Shown here one piece after another: positions 44,036 through 55,033 of a stretch of 64,000 nucleotides of DNA. Position numbers and translations under genes: made by a program. The number at the start of each line of letters is the position of its first letter. The first letter of the stretch is position 1. A model generated the notes under the pieces. It ran no database searches. It saw only the letters and a list, made by a program, of their open reading frames with translations, and was not told the DNA's origin. The stretch covers positions 62,001 through 126,000 of the forward strand of contig NZ_AUCF01000005.1 of the NCBI RefSeq assembly GCF_000429625.1. The letters run 5' to 3'. This DNA comes from Azospirillum halopraeferens DSM 3675 (GTDB lineage: Bacteria > Pseudomonadota > Alphaproteobacteria > Azospirillales > Azospirillaceae).

Positions 44036-45169
44036 ATGCCCGAAGGACCGCTTTCGCTCTATCGCGCCCGCCGCGGCACCGGCACCCTGCGCCCCGACCC
44101 CGACCAGGAGCTGGCGGCGGAGAAGCTGCAAAGCCTCTACCAGGCTCTGCGCCACTACCGCCCGCAGAGCGGCAAGGTGGGCTGGCGGGAGCGTTTCGGC
44201 CTCGCCCGACGGACGGAGCCGGCGGAGCCGCCCCAGGGGTTGTATCTCTACGGCGGCGTGGGGCGCGGCAAGTCCATGCTGATGGACCTGTTCTTCGAGA
44301 CCGCGCCGGTGGAGCGCAAGCGGCGGGTGCATTTCCACGCGTTCATGCTGGAGACGCACCGGCGCATCCACGAACACCGGTCCGCCCGCGGGCGCGCCAC
44401 GACCGGCCCCGACGACGCCATCCCCGACCTGGCGCGGCGGATGGCGGAGGAGGCGTGGTTGCTGTGCTTTGACGAGTTCCACGTGACCGACATCGCCGAT
44501 GCGATGATCCTGGGCCGGCTGTTCACTCACCTGTTCGACAACGGCGTGGTGGTGGTGGCGACCTCGAACTGGCCGCCCGACCTGCTGTACAAGGACGGCT
44601 TGCAGCGCGAGCTGTTCCTGCCCTTCATCGCGCTGTTGAAGGAGAAGTTGGACGTCCTGGCGCTGGAGGGTGCCACCGACTACCGCCTGAACCGGCTGTC
44701 GGGCATGCCGGTGTATCATTGGCCGCTGGGTGCGGCGTCGGACGCGGCGCTGAAGGACGCCTTCGCCGCTCTGACCGACGGCGCCCCGACCAGCCCCACC
44801 CACCTGCTGGTGCAGGGCCGCCGTGTGGAGATCGAGTGCGCCGCCGCCGGCGTGGCGCGGGTGGATTTCTGGGATCTCTGCGGCAAGCCCTTCGGAGCGG
44901 CCGACTATCTGGCCATCGCGACCCATTTCCACACGGTGCTGATCGACGACGTCCCCGCCATGCGCGACGAGCGGCGCAATGAGGCCAAGCGCTTCATGAC
45001 GCTGATCGATGCCCTGTACGAGCATAAGGTGAAGGTCATCATCGCCGCCGACGCCCCGCCCGAGCGCCTATACCCCGAGGGCACCCACGCCTTCGAATTC
45101 GAGCGCACCGTCAGCCGGCTGATGGAGATGCAGAGCGAGGAGTATCTGGGGAAGCGGCATTTGCCGTGA
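44036..45169 (+). CDS. zapE: ZapE/AFG1-family ATPase
   Basis: A 377-residue P-loop ATPase. Walker A is GGVGRGKSMLMDLFF, Walker B is LLCFDEFHVTDIADAMIL, and the sensor-type ATSNWPPDLLYKDGLQR segment is diagnostic for AFG1/ZapE. In E. coli, ZapE acts on the division ring; the mitochondrial relative helps degrade respiratory subunits. ATG 44036 fits the family N-terminus (PLSLYRARRGTGTLRPD). It lies 41 bases after the diguanylate cyclase on the same strand. Confidence 0.95.
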   Translation: MPEGPLSLYRARRGTGTLRPDPDQELAAEKLQSLYQALRHYRPQSGKVGWRERFGLARRTEPAEPPQGLYLYGGVGRGKSMLMDLFFETAPVERKRRVHFHAFMLETHRRIHEHRSARGRATTGPDDAIPDLARRMAEEAWLLCFDEFHVTDIADAMILGRLFTHLFDNGVVVVATSNWPPDLLYKDGLQRELFLPFIALLKEKLDVLALEGATDYRLNRLSGMPVYHWPLGAASDAALKDAFAALTDGAPTSPTHLLVQGRRVEIECAAAGVARVDFWDLCGKPFGAADYLAIATHFHTVLIDDVPAMRDERRNEAKRFMTLIDALYEHKVKVIIAADAPPERLYPEGTHAFEFERTVSRLMEMQSEEYLGKRHLP

Positions 45170-45464
45170 GCGCACCGTTGCCGGCGTGAAGACGCCGCCG
45201 TGGCGATAGCGGGCGTCCCTGCCATCGGTATGAGCGCTCCCGGGATCATCAACAGTCCGCCGGGCGTCCGTTGCCCGACGCTCACCGGCTTGCCGTTGCG
45301 CGCATCACCATGCTGATCGGGCGCCCATGGAACGCCGGCGCCTTCACCCTCCGCCGTCCGTTACCGGCGCCGCCGATCCGCCGCCAGGCGCGGGACGACT
45401 CGTCGGGGGAAAAGCTGTGCCGGAGCGGACTTCGCTTTGAAATCAACGCTCTGGCAAAAGAATC

Positions 45465-45554
45465 TGGCGGATGGGGGGAGATTCGAACTCCCGGTACCCT
45501 TGCGGGTACGCCGCATTTCGAGTGCGGTGCATTCAACCACTCTGCCACCCATCC
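45465..45554 (-). tRNA. tRNA-Ser (anticodon CGA)
   Basis: A 90-base leftward tRNA. The acceptor GGATGGG pairs with CCCATCC, followed by G and an encoded CCA. The anticodon stem CCGCA/TGCGG holds the loop CTCGAAA, giving anticodon CGA for UCG codons. The long variable arm (GTACCC..GGGTAC) and the T loop GTTCGAATC confirm the class II serine type. Confidence 0.96.
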
Positions 45555-45582
45555 GTGGCCCCCGCGGTGCGGAGCGGCGCGG

Positions 45583-45611
45583 AACCTAGCCGAAACGGGG
45601 AAGGGCTGCAA
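45583..45611 (-). promoter_or_regulatory. Probable promoter of tRNA-Ser
   Basis: On the minus strand TTGCAG (45606-45611) and TAGGTT (45583-45588) are 17 bases apart, a sigma-70-like pair. Transcription would begin about 20 bases before the tRNA 5' end at 45554. Confidence 0.45.
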
Positions 45612-45677
45612 GCCCTGTTTCGCGCTTTTTTCCGCGCCGCCGGGCGGGCCCGGATGCATCCGATGTGGGGAAGCCTG

Positions 45678-45705
45678 TTGACTCCGGCGCAAAGCGGCGT
45701 ATAAA
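45678..45705 (+). promoter_or_regulatory. Sigma-70-type promoter of rplU-rpmA
   Basis: TTGACT (45678-45683) and TATAAA (45700-45705) are separated by 16 bases, among the best -35/-10 pairs in the window. The start of transcription would be near 45712, about 70 bases before the rplU ATG. Confidence 0.7.
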
Positions 45706-45737
45706 TCCGCCCTCTCACAAGCGGGCGTGCACCTCAG

Positions 45738-45765
45738 ACGGTGGGCGACGGCCCGCCGTTTGTTA
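45738..45765 (+). promoter_or_regulatory. Hairpin in the L21 mRNA leader
   Basis: ACGGTGGGC (45738-45746) pairs with GCCCGCCGT (45751-45759) over nine bases with one G-T wobble and a GACG tetraloop. TTGTTAT follows. It could be an autoregulatory L21 site or an attenuator. Confidence 0.5.
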
Positions 45766-45782
45766 TGGAATGGGCAGTGACG

Positions 45783-46100
45783 ATGTTTGCAGTGATCCGC
45801 ACCGGCGGCAAGCAGTACAAGGTCGCCAACGGCGACGTGATCAAGGTCGAGAAGCTCGAGGGCGACGCTGGCGCGACCATCACGCTCGACGACGTTCTGA
45901 TGGTCAGCGACGGCGGCACCACGACGATCGGGACGCCGACCGTGGCCGGCGCCACGGTGGCGGCCGAGGTGGTCGCGCAGGACCGCGGCCCGAAGATCAT
46001 CGTCTTCAAGAAGAAGCGGCGCCAGAACTACCGCCGCAAGAACGGCCACCGTCAGGACCTGACGGTGCTCCGCATCACCGGGATCAACGGCGCCGCCTGA
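45783..46100 (+). CDS. rplU: Ribosomal protein L21 (bL21)
   Basis: A 105-residue large-subunit ribosomal protein. The start [14 protein letters not shown] and the [17 protein letters not shown] basic block are diagnostic. The ATG at 45783 is preferred over an upstream in-frame ATG because it gives the family N-terminus. It is the first gene of the rplU-rpmA-obgE-proB cluster. Confidence 0.97.
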   Translation: MFAVIRTGGKQYKVANGDVIKVEKLEGDAGATITLDDVLMVSDGGTTTIGTPTVAGATVAAEVVAQDRGPKIIVFKKKRRQNYRRKNGHRQDLTVLRITGINGAA

Positions 46101-46128
46101 GCCGGCGCCGTTCTGAAGGAGTAGGACT

Positions 46129-46413
46129 ATGGCTCACAAAAAGGCAGGCGGCTCCTCGCGCAACGGTCGCGACAGCGCCGGCCGCCGTCTCGGCGTGAAG
46201 AAGTTCGGCGGCGAGGCCGTCCTCGCCGGCAACATCCTCGTGCGCCAGCGCGGCACGAAGTTCCATCCGGGCGTCAACGTCGGCATCGGCAAGGACCACA
46301 CCCTGTTCGCTCTGACGGACGGCACGGTCGCGTTCAAGCGCTCCACCGGCGGCCGCACCTACATCGCGGTCAACGCCAACGTCGAAGAGGCACCGTCCGT
46401 CGCCGCCGAGTGA
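46129..46413 (+). CDS. rpmA: Ribosomal protein L27 (bL27)
   Basis: A 94-residue ribosomal protein whose N-terminal tail reaches the peptidyl-transferase centre. The start [15 protein letters not shown], then [11 protein letters not shown] and a later [10 protein letters not shown] segment, is typical. GAAGGAG precedes the ATG by seven bases. It lies 28 bases after rplU. Confidence 0.97.
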   Translation: MAHKKAGGSSRNGRDSAGRRLGVKKFGGEAVLAGNILVRQRGTKFHPGVNVGIGKDHTLFALTDGTVAFKRSTGGRTYIAVNANVEEAPSVAAE

Positions 46414-48778
<2,365 letters not shown>

Positions 48779-48788
48779 GGGCACAGCA

Positions 48789-49478
48789 ATGAGCCGTCCA
48801 CCCCTGCAAGCCATCCTCTGGGACATCGACGGCACGCTGCTCGACAGCGAGCCGTGGCACCAGAGGGCGACCATCGCGGTGTGCCGGGCGCACGGCTACG
48901 ATCTGAGCGATGCGGACTACGCCGCCACGCTGGGCATCGCCTTTCCCGAGTTCTACGACCGCCTGCACGCCCGCCGGCCGATGCCGGTGAGCTTCGCCGC
49001 CTGGGTGGAGGCGATCACCGACCGGTACATCGCGCATCTCGCCCACGTCACCCCGCGCGACGGGGCGCTGGCCCTGGTTGCAGCGTTCGCCGCCAGGGGC
49101 GTGCGGCAGGTGTGCGTGTCCAACAGCGGGCGCCGCGTGGTCGACGCCAACCTCGCGGCCATCGCCACGGCCCTCGGCTCCTCACCGTTCGAGTTCGCCG
49201 TCAGCCGCGACGATGTGGCCCGCGGCAAGCCGCACCCGGAACCCTACCTGACGGCCGCCGCCCGCCTGGGGGTGCCGCCGCGGGCCTGCGCCGTGATCGA
49301 GGACAGCCCCACCGGCGCCACGGCCGGCAAGGCCGCGGGCATGCTGACCATCGCCTGGCCGCAGCATGCCCATCTCGTGTTCGAGGCGGCCGATCATGTG
49401 GTCACCCATCCCGGCGATCTCGACTGGGACGCCCTGTGCGGCGCGTGCGGCGACGAGGAGCGGCTGGCGGCGGAATAG
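48789..49478 (+). CDS. HAD-family phosphatase (beta-phosphoglucomutase-like)
   Basis: A 229-residue HAD hydrolase. Motif I is LWDIDGTLLDSE, motif II VCVSNSGRR, motif III the lysine in RGKPHPEPYL and motif IV VIEDSPTGATAGKAAG. A helical cap lies between I and II. It is closest to the sugar-phosphatase/phosphoglucomutase-like subgroup; substrate unknown. It begins 10 bases after proB on the same strand and is probably in the same transcript. Confidence 0.9.
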   Translation: MSRPPLQAILWDIDGTLLDSEPWHQRATIAVCRAHGYDLSDADYAATLGIAFPEFYDRLHARRPMPVSFAAWVEAITDRYIAHLAHVTPRDGALALVAAFAARGVRQVCVSNSGRRVVDANLAAIATALGSSPFEFAVSRDDVARGKPHPEPYLTAAARLGVPPRACAVIEDSPTGATAGKAAGMLTIAWPQHAHLVFEAADHVVTHPGDLDWDALCGACGDEERLAAE

Positions 49479-49491
49479 CCCTCCCCGCGGT

Positions 49492-49698
49492 TCAGCGCCC
49501 GGCGGCGGCGGCGCGCGCCGGCTGGCGGACGTCACGAACCATGCCCCACCGGGCGGTGGCAGGGTCGACATCGGCCCATGCGCGGCGGCGCACGTCCATC
49601 TGGCGGCGGCAATCGCGCGAACAGTACAGGGGTGCGGGGCCGCGGTGCGAGGCGCGCGTGAAGGGCCGGCCGCAGCAGGCGCAGTACAGCGATTCCAT
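49492..49698 (-). CDS. Small zinc-finger protein
   Basis: A 68-residue protein with two CxxC-type pairs, CACC near the start and YCSRDC, 22 residues apart, the layout of a treble-clef or zinc-ribbon site. The remainder is basic (RRQMDVRRRAW). ATG 49698 is chosen over the longer ATG 49746 because GGGGGGATCC precedes it and the conserved part begins there. It may bind RNA, DNA or a ribosomal factor; no family name is certain. Confidence 0.72.
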   Translation of the reverse strand: MESLYCACCGRPFTRASHRGPAPLYCSRDCRRQMDVRRRAWADVDPATARWGMVRDVRQPARAAAAGR

Positions 49699-49812
49699 GG
49701 ATCCCCCCAAAGTCCTTGTTGACTGCTCTGTCTTTATTCGTTCCATGCCCCCATCATCCGCTGGTTATCGGGTTCTGGCCAGCGCGGAGAAGGATATAAA
49801 ACGGTGGATGAG

Positions 49813-49845
49813 CCCTCGACGATCGGCGTAGATCGGGGGATTTTT
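49813..49845 (+). terminator. Terminator-like hairpin in the nhaA leader
   Basis: CGATC (49819-49823) pairs with GATCG (49830-49834), with outer CCC/GGGG pairing possible past a bulge. ATTTTTG follows at 49840. Being just after the -10-like TATAAA, it could end a short transcript or act as an expression switch. Confidence 0.4.
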
Positions 49846-49884
49846 GTTTGTGAGTTGAACAGCTTGGTGGGCGTTATCCGGCAT

Positions 49885-49905
49885 GGCGCGGCGTTTCGCC
49901 GCGCC
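49885..49905 (+). promoter_or_regulatory. Perfect 9-bp hairpin in the nhaA leader
   Basis: GGCGCGGCG (49885-49893) and CGCCGCGCC (49897-49905) are exact reverse complements around TTT. No T tract follows, so it looks like a structural stem and not a terminator. Confidence 0.45.
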
Positions 49906-50070
49906 GGGTCGGATCGTTTGTCATGAGTCAGACATACGGCTGTATTGGTATGACCGGTCTGACCAATTTGCGGGCATGATTCGCCGCGCAGCCGTGTTGA
50001 ATGGTCAGCGTGCGGGGCGTCGCCGGGGTGACCCGGCCACACCTGCCCGGCCACGAGGACTCCGAGACGC

Positions 50071-51270
50071 ATGAAGCTCCCCGCAATCCGTGAATTCCTG
50101 AACAACGAGGCGACGGCCGGGGTCATCCTGATGATCGCCGCGGCGGTGGCGCTGGTGTGGGCCAACTCTCCCGCGGCCTGGCTGTACGAGAGCCTGCTGG
50201 CCATGCCGACCGGCATCCACGTCGGCGCCGCCGGCATCGAGAAGCCGCTGCTGCTGTGGATCAACGACGGGCTGATGGCGATCTTCTTCCTGCTGGTCGG
50301 GCTGGAGATCAAGCGCGAGGTGCTGGAAGGCGAACTGTCCAGCCGCGCCAAAGCCATGCTGCCGGGCATCGCCGCCCTGGGCGGCATGGCCGTGCCGGCG
50401 CTGATCTATGCCCTGTTCAATGCGGGATCGCCGGAGACGCTGCGCGGCTGGGCGATTCCCGCCGCGACGGACATCGCCTTCGCGGTGGGTGTGCTGGCGC
50501 TGCTGGGGCCGCGGGTGCCCACGTCGCTGCGCATCTTCCTGCTGGCGCTGGCGATCATGGACGACCTGGGCGCGATCATCATCATCGCCGCCTTCTACAC
50601 CCACCACCTGGCGCCGGCGGCGCTGGGCTTCGCCGCGCTGGCCGGGCTGGGACTCGCCTGGCTGAACCTGACCGGGGTGGCCCGCAAGGGGCCATACATG
50701 GTGTTGGGCGTCATCCTCTGGGTCTGCGTGCTGAAATCGGGGGTGCACGCCACGCTGGCCGGCGTGGTGCTCGCCTTTGCCATCCCCCTGCGGGTGCGCA
50801 AGGGCGAGGCGGAGCCGGTCCATCCCCTGCACGATGTGGAGCACGCGCTGCACCCCTGGGTGGCCTACCTGATCCTGCCCCTGTTCGCGCTGGCCAACGC
50901 CGGGGTGCCTCTGGCCGGGCTGACGCCGGCCAGCCTGGCCGAGCCGGTGCCGCTGGGCATCGCGCTGGGCCTGTTCCTGGGCAAGCAGGCGGGCGTCTTC
51001 ACCGCCACCTGGCTGGCCGTCCGGTCCGGGGTGGCACCGCTGCCGGCGGGGGCCACCGTGGGCCAGCTTTACGGCGTGGCGGTGCTGACCGGCATCGGCT
51101 TCACCATGAGCCTGTTCATCGGCAACCTCGCCTTCGTCGATCCCGAACACGCGGTGGCGGTGCGGCTGGGCGTTCTCTGCGGGTCGATCCTGTCGGCGGT
51201 GGTCGGTTACGCCCTGCTGCACCATTTCGGTGCACAGCGGGCGGCAGCCCTGGCCGGGGCCACCCGGTAA
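50071..51270 (+). CDS. nhaA: Na+/H+ antiporter NhaA
   Basis: A 399-residue membrane antiporter that exports Na+ or Li+ in exchange for protons. About eleven or twelve hydrophobic helices are visible. The ion-binding pair is D164-D165 in [13 protein letters not shown], and D134 lies in [10 protein letters not shown], both matching E. coli NhaA features. The ATG start gives the expected short cytoplasmic leader ([13 protein letters not shown]). It is a single gene with a long leader that may carry regulation. Confidence 0.96.
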   Translation: MKLPAIREFLNNEATAGVILMIAAAVALVWANSPAAWLYESLLAMPTGIHVGAAGIEKPLLLWINDGLMAIFFLLVGLEIKREVLEGELSSRAKAMLPGIAALGGMAVPALIYALFNAGSPETLRGWAIPAATDIAFAVGVLALLGPRVPTSLRIFLLALAIMDDLGAIIIIAAFYTHHLAPAALGFAALAGLGLAWLNLTGVARKGPYMVLGVILWVCVLKSGVHATLAGVVLAFAIPLRVRKGEAEPVHPLHDVEHALHPWVAYLILPLFALANAGVPLAGLTPASLAEPVPLGIALGLFLGKQAGVFTATWLAVRSGVAPLPAGATVGQLYGVAVLTGIGFTMSLFIGNLAFVDPEHAVAVRLGVLCGSILSAVVGYALLHHFGAQRAAALAGATR

Positions 51271-51348
51271 CCCGCCGGGGGAACCGCGAGCGGCGCCGGG
51301 CGTTCATCACGGGCGACCGCCGCCGCGCCACCGGAGACGAAGACCCCC

Positions 51349-51510
51349 ATGGACATCATCCGCATCCTTCTGGCCATCCTGCTGCCGCCGCTGGGCGTCT
51401 TCCTGCAGGTGGGATTCGGCCTGCACTTCTGGATCAACGTGCTGCTGACCATCCTGGGTTACATCCCGGGGATCATCCATGCCATCTACGTCATCATCAA
51501 GTTCAAGTGA
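51349..51510 (+). CDS. Pmp3/YqaE-family small membrane protein
   Basis: A 53-residue proteolipid with two membrane helices: IIRILLAILLPPLGVFLQVGF (PPLGV is the family signature) and FWINVLLTILGYIPGIIHAIYVII. Family members are induced by salt and cold stress and influence membrane potential. Standing next to nhaA, it suggests a shared ion-stress role. The ATG follows GGAGACGAAGACCCCC. Its 3' end overlaps the next gene by 32 bases in a different frame. Confidence 0.93.
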   Translation: MDIIRILLAILLPPLGVFLQVGFGLHFWINVLLTILGYIPGIIHAIYVIIKFK

Positions 51511-51889
51511 CAGCGACCGGGAGCGGCTGGAGCGGCTGCGCCGTCTGGCGTGGTGGCTCGATTCGCGCTGGCGCATCCCCGGCATCCCCATTCCCATCGG
51601 GCTGGACGGCATCGCGTCGATCGTGCCGGTGGTGGGCGACACGGCCACCGCGATCGTCTCCGCCTACATCGTCCGCGAAGCGATGCGGTTCGGCCTGCCC
51701 CGCTCCCTGGTGATCCGGATGATGGCCAACGTGGGCATCGACTGGGCCGTCGGCTCGATCCCCGTGCTGGGCACCCTCTTCGACGTCGCCTTCAAGGCCA
51801 ACCGGCGCAACGTCGACCTGCTGCACCGCCACCTGGAGGAGCGGATGGCCCGCGCCGCCGCATCCCCGGCCGACCGGCGGATGGGTTGA
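51479..51889 (+). CDS. DUF4112 protein
   Basis: A 136-residue DUF4112 protein. LAWWLDSRWRIPGIPIPIGLDGIASIVPVVGDTATA and the later MMANVGIDWAVGSIPVLGTLFDVAFKANRRN are the family core; two segments are hydrophobic. The N-terminal 10 residues are almost all serine and threonine because the gene starts inside the Pmp3 gene in another frame. A later start is not available in frame before the core, so the overlap seems real. Function unknown; membrane association likely. Confidence 0.85.
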   Translation: MPSTSSSSSSDSDRERLERLRRLAWWLDSRWRIPGIPIPIGLDGIASIVPVVGDTATAIVSAYIVREAMRFGLPRSLVIRMMANVGIDWAVGSIPVLGTLFDVAFKANRRNVDLLHRHLEERMARAAASPADRRMG

Positions 51890-51899
51890 CGCAAATCAA
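51886..51899 (+). promoter_or_regulatory. FNR/FixK-type box upstream of hemN
   Basis: TTGACGCAAATCAA fits the TTGA[TC]-N4-[AG]TCAA consensus of the FNR/FixK/Anr regulators. It begins 49 bases before the hemN ATG and overlaps the stop codon of the preceding gene. Oxygen-limited activation of hemN by such a regulator is well known in this class. Confidence 0.75.
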
Positions 51900-51934
51900 A
51901 GCCCCGGCGGCGATCCCGCCGCACTGTGCGGGGC

Positions 51935-53314
51935 ATGACGACGCTCCGCACCACCGACATCCTGAACCCCGCGCTCCTCGCCAAGTACGACGGGCTGCGG
52001 ATCCCGCGCTACACCAGCTATCCCACGGCGCCGCACTTCTCACCCAACGTCGGGCATGAGACGTACCGGCGCTGGCTGGGCGAGCTGACGCCGGACCATG
52101 CCGGGTCGCTGTACGTGCATGTGCCGTTCTGCCAGCAGATGTGCTGGTACTGCGGCTGCCACACCAAGATCGTCGCCCGCTACGAACCCATCGCCGAGTA
52201 TCTCGCCCACATCCGCTGCGAGATCGACCGGGTGGCCGATGCCATTCCCGGCCGCCTCGCCGTGCGCCACATCCATTTCGGCGGCGGCACCCCCACCATG
52301 CAGGCGCCGGAGGATTTCGAGGCGCTGATCGCCCACCTGCGCCGCCGCTTCGACGTGGTCGAGGGGGCGGAGGTGGCGGTGGAGATCGACCCGCGCACCC
52401 TGACCGAGGAAATGGCCGCGGCGCTGGGCCGGGCCGGGGTCAACCGCGCCTCTCTGGGCGTGCAGGACTTCGATCCCGCGGTGCAGGCCGCCGTCAACCG
52501 CATCCAGCCGCGGGAGATGACCGAGCGGTCGCTGGCCTGGCTGCGCGCCAACGGCATCCGCCACATCAACCTGGACCTGATGTACGGCCTGCCGCACCAG
52601 TCGGTGGAGAGCGTCACCCGTTCCGCCGAAATCGCGCTGGAGATGGACGCCGACCGCTTCGCGGTCTTCGGCTACGCCCATGTGCCGTGGATGAAGACGC
52701 ACCAGAAGAAGATCGACGAGTCGGCCCTGGCCGGCACGCTCGGCCGCTGGGAGCAGTTCGCCGCCATCGCCGGGGTTCTCACCGGTGCCGGCTATGCCGC
52801 CATCGGGCTGGACCATTTCGCCAGGCCCACCGACGAACTGGCGGTGCAGCAGGCGGCGGGCACGCTGAACCGCAATTTCCAGGGCTACACCACCGACGAC
52901 GCCGACGTGCTGCTGGGCTTCGGCGCCTCGGCCATCGGCGCGCTGCCGCAGGGCTACATTCAGAATGCCGTCCCCTTCGGCGATTATGCCGAGGCGGTGG
53001 ACGCCGGCCGCCTCGCCACCGTCAAGGGGCTGGCCCTGGACGACGAGGACCGCCTGCGCCGCGCCGTGATCGAGCGGATGATGTGCGACCTCGCGGTGGA
53101 CGCCGGTGCCCTGGCCGAACGGTTCGGACGCGACCCCGGCCATTTCGACGAGGAACTGGCCGGCCTGACGGACCTGGTGACCGACGGCGTCGCCGTGGTG
53201 GAGGGACGCACCATCCGCGTGCCCGAGGCGGCCCGCCCGCTGATGCGCATCGTCGCCGCCCGCTTCGACACCTATCTGGCGACGGGCGCGGGGCGGCACA
53301 GCCGGGCGGTATGA
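51935..53314 (+). CDS. hemN: Oxygen-independent coproporphyrinogen III oxidase HemN
   Basis: A 459-residue radical-SAM enzyme for haem synthesis when oxygen is low. The iron-sulfur motif CQQMCWYCGC supplies C66, C70 and C73, followed by GGGTPT, the YPTAPHF start region typical of true HemN and the FGYAHVPWMKTHQ block. ATG 51935 is used; an upstream GTG would add three residues. An FNR/FixK box lies just upstream. Confidence 0.97.
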   Translation: MTTLRTTDILNPALLAKYDGLRIPRYTSYPTAPHFSPNVGHETYRRWLGELTPDHAGSLYVHVPFCQQMCWYCGCHTKIVARYEPIAEYLAHIRCEIDRVADAIPGRLAVRHIHFGGGTPTMQAPEDFEALIAHLRRRFDVVEGAEVAVEIDPRTLTEEMAAALGRAGVNRASLGVQDFDPAVQAAVNRIQPREMTERSLAWLRANGIRHINLDLMYGLPHQSVESVTRSAEIALEMDADRFAVFGYAHVPWMKTHQKKIDESALAGTLGRWEQFAAIAGVLTGAGYAAIGLDHFARPTDELAVQQAAGTLNRNFQGYTTDDADVLLGFGASAIGALPQGYIQNAVPFGDYAEAVDAGRLATVKGLALDDEDRLRRAVIERMMCDLAVDAGALAERFGRDPGHFDEELAGLTDLVTDGVAVVEGRTIRVPEAARPLMRIVAARFDTYLATGAGRHSRAV

Positions 53315-53315
53315 C

Positions 53316-53343
53316 GCGCGGGTCGGGACGTCCCGACCCGCGC
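53316..53343. terminator. 28-bp perfect palindrome between convergent genes
   Basis: The sequence from 53316 to 53343 is fully self-complementary, centred on GGGACGTCCC. In RNA it forms a long hairpin from either direction, fitting a shared end signal for hemN and the leftward receptor gene. It lacks a T tract. Confidence 0.6.
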
Positions 53344-53372
53344 ACCATCACCACCGCCCGACGCGATCCGAT

Positions 53373-55001
53373 CTATCCCGCCCGCACCGAGCGCAGGAAG
53401 CCGTCCACTTCGCCGGTGAGCGTGTCGGCCTGATGCGCCAGGCGGCGGGCGCGGTCCAGTAGCTCCCGGGCCGCCTGGCCGCCCACGTCGGCCGCCTTGC
53501 TGACGCCCTGAATGCTGGACGACACCAGGCGGGTGCTCGACGCCGCCTGCTGGACGCTGCGGGCGATCTCCTGCGTCGCAGCACCCTGCTCCTCCACCGC
53601 CGAGGCGATGGCGGTGGCGATCTGGTTCATCCGCTCGATCACCCGCCCCACGTCCCGGATCTCCTGCACCGCCTCTCCCGTCGCCGCCTGGATGGAGGCG
53701 ACCTGGCCGCTGATCTCGTCGGTGGCCCTGGCCGTCTGGTTGGCGAGTTGCTTGACCTCGCTGGCCACCACGGCGAAGCCCTTGCCGGCATCGCCGGCCC
53801 GCGCCGCTTCGATCGTGGCGTTGAGCGCCAGCAGGTTGGTCTGACCGGCAATGGAGTTGATGAGGTCGACCACGGAACCGATGCGCTGAATGGCGGCCGC
53901 CAGCCCTTCCACCTTGTCGTTGGCCTGGCGGGCCAGCATCACCGCGTCGGCGGTCACCCGGCTGGAGTCGCTGACCTGGCGGCCGATCTCGGTGATGGAG
54001 TTGGACAGCTCCTCCGACGCCGCGGCCACGGTCTGGACGTGGGAGGACGCCTCCTCGGTCGCCGTGGCGACGGACGCGGCGAGACGGTCGGTGTCCCCGG
54101 CGGCGTCGGCCATGACCCGCGACTGCTGCTCCAGGAGTGCCGTTTCGCCGGACACGTCGGCGATCACGCCGCCGACCGTCGTCTGGAACCCGTCGGCCAG
54201 GCTCAGCATCTGCCGCCGCCGCTCCTCCTCGGCCCGGGCCTTCTGCGCCGCCTGCTCGGCCTGCAGACGGTCGACCTCCACGGCGTTGCGGCGGAACACC
54301 TCCACCGCCGTGGCCATGGCGCCCATCTCGTCGCGCCGGCCGGTGCCGGGAATGGTCACGTCCTTCTCGCCGCCGGCCAGACGTCCCATGGCCGCCGTCA
54401 GGGCGACGACGGGGCCGATGACGATGCGGCGCAGAGCGAACGCCAGGCTGCCGAGCAGCAGCCCGACGATCACCGCGGCCAGCCCGAGCTGCATCCGCGT
54501 CGCCTCGACCGCTCCGGCCAGGGCCCGGCTGCGATCCCAGGCCACCACGAGCACGCCGGTCATGGCGTCCTGCGCCCCCTGCACCACCGGCACGGCAACC
54601 ACCGTGTGCTCGGGGTGGGCTTCCACGACGGCGGCGCGGGAGCCCTGAACGGCGCTCCGCAGCCCGCCGACGGCCGCATCGAAGGCAAAGGCGGGGCGGT
54701 CGGGATCGACGAAGCGGTGCAGTTCCTTGCCGTCGGCGTCGAGGACGACCAGCCCGCCGAGGTCCCCGTTCGGACCCCGGAGGTTGGCATAGGCACCGAT
54801 CATCGCCTGGGTGCGGTTGAAGCGCACCGCCGCCGCCATGTTGTCGGCCAGCAGGTGCGAGACCGCCATCCGCCCGTCGTCGAAGACCGCCAGCATCCGC
54901 CCCCGCTCCCCGGTGATCTGCAAGGCCGCGGACACGCCGAAGCCGATGACGAGGCCGACCGCCACCGTCAGCAGGATCTTGCGCCCGATCGTCAGTGTCA
55001 T
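53373..55001 (-). CDS. Methyl-accepting chemotaxis protein
   Basis: A 542-residue receptor. The first membrane helix is at about 8-28 ([19 protein letters not shown]), the periplasmic sensor of about 140 residues at 30-170, and the second helix at 173-193. HAMP follows, then the signalling domain with tip [37 protein letters not shown] precedes the ATG at 55001. It lies 32 bases after a periplasmic binding-protein gene on the same strand, so both are probably one operon. The ligand may be delivered by that protein. Confidence 0.94.
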   Translation of the reverse strand: MTLTIGRKILLTVAVGLVIGFGVSAALQITGERGRMLAVFDDGRMAVSHLLADNMAAAVRFNRTQAMIGAYANLRGPNGDLGGLVVLDADGKELHRFVDPDRPAFAFDAAVGGLRSAVQGSRAAVVEAHPEHTVVAVPVVQGAQDAMTGVLVVAWDRSRALAGAVEATRMQLGLAAVIVGLLLGSLAFALRRIVIGPVVALTAAMGRLAGGEKDVTIPGTGRRDEMGAMATAVEVFRRNAVEVDRLQAEQAAQKARAEEERRRQMLSLADGFQTTVGGVIADVSGETALLEQQSRVMADAAGDTDRLAASVATATEEASSHVQTVAAASEELSNSITEIGRQVSDSSRVTADAVMLARQANDKVEGLAAAIQRIGSVVDLINSIAGQTNLLALNATIEAARAGDAGKGFAVVASEVKQLANQTARATDEISGQVASIQAATGEAVQEIRDVGRVIERMNQIATAIASAVEEQGAATQEIARSVQQAASSTRLVSSSIQGVSKAADVGGQAARELLDRARRLAHQADTLTGEVDGFLRSVRAG

Positions 55002-55033
55002 GGTGCCCTCCATCCGCGGTCCCGCTCCGGTCG

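Larger units (their letters stand above)
49699..50070. other. Divergent intergenic region and long nhaA leader
   Basis: A 372-base region between the leftward zinc-finger gene and nhaA. A TATAAA at 49795-49800 could be a -10 box for nhaA, giving a leader of about 260 bases. The leader contains two hairpins, listed separately. No open frame is credible. A long structured leader before an antiporter gene recalls the nhaA-I and nhaA-II ion riboswitch motifs, but the match could not be tested. Confidence 0.5.
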
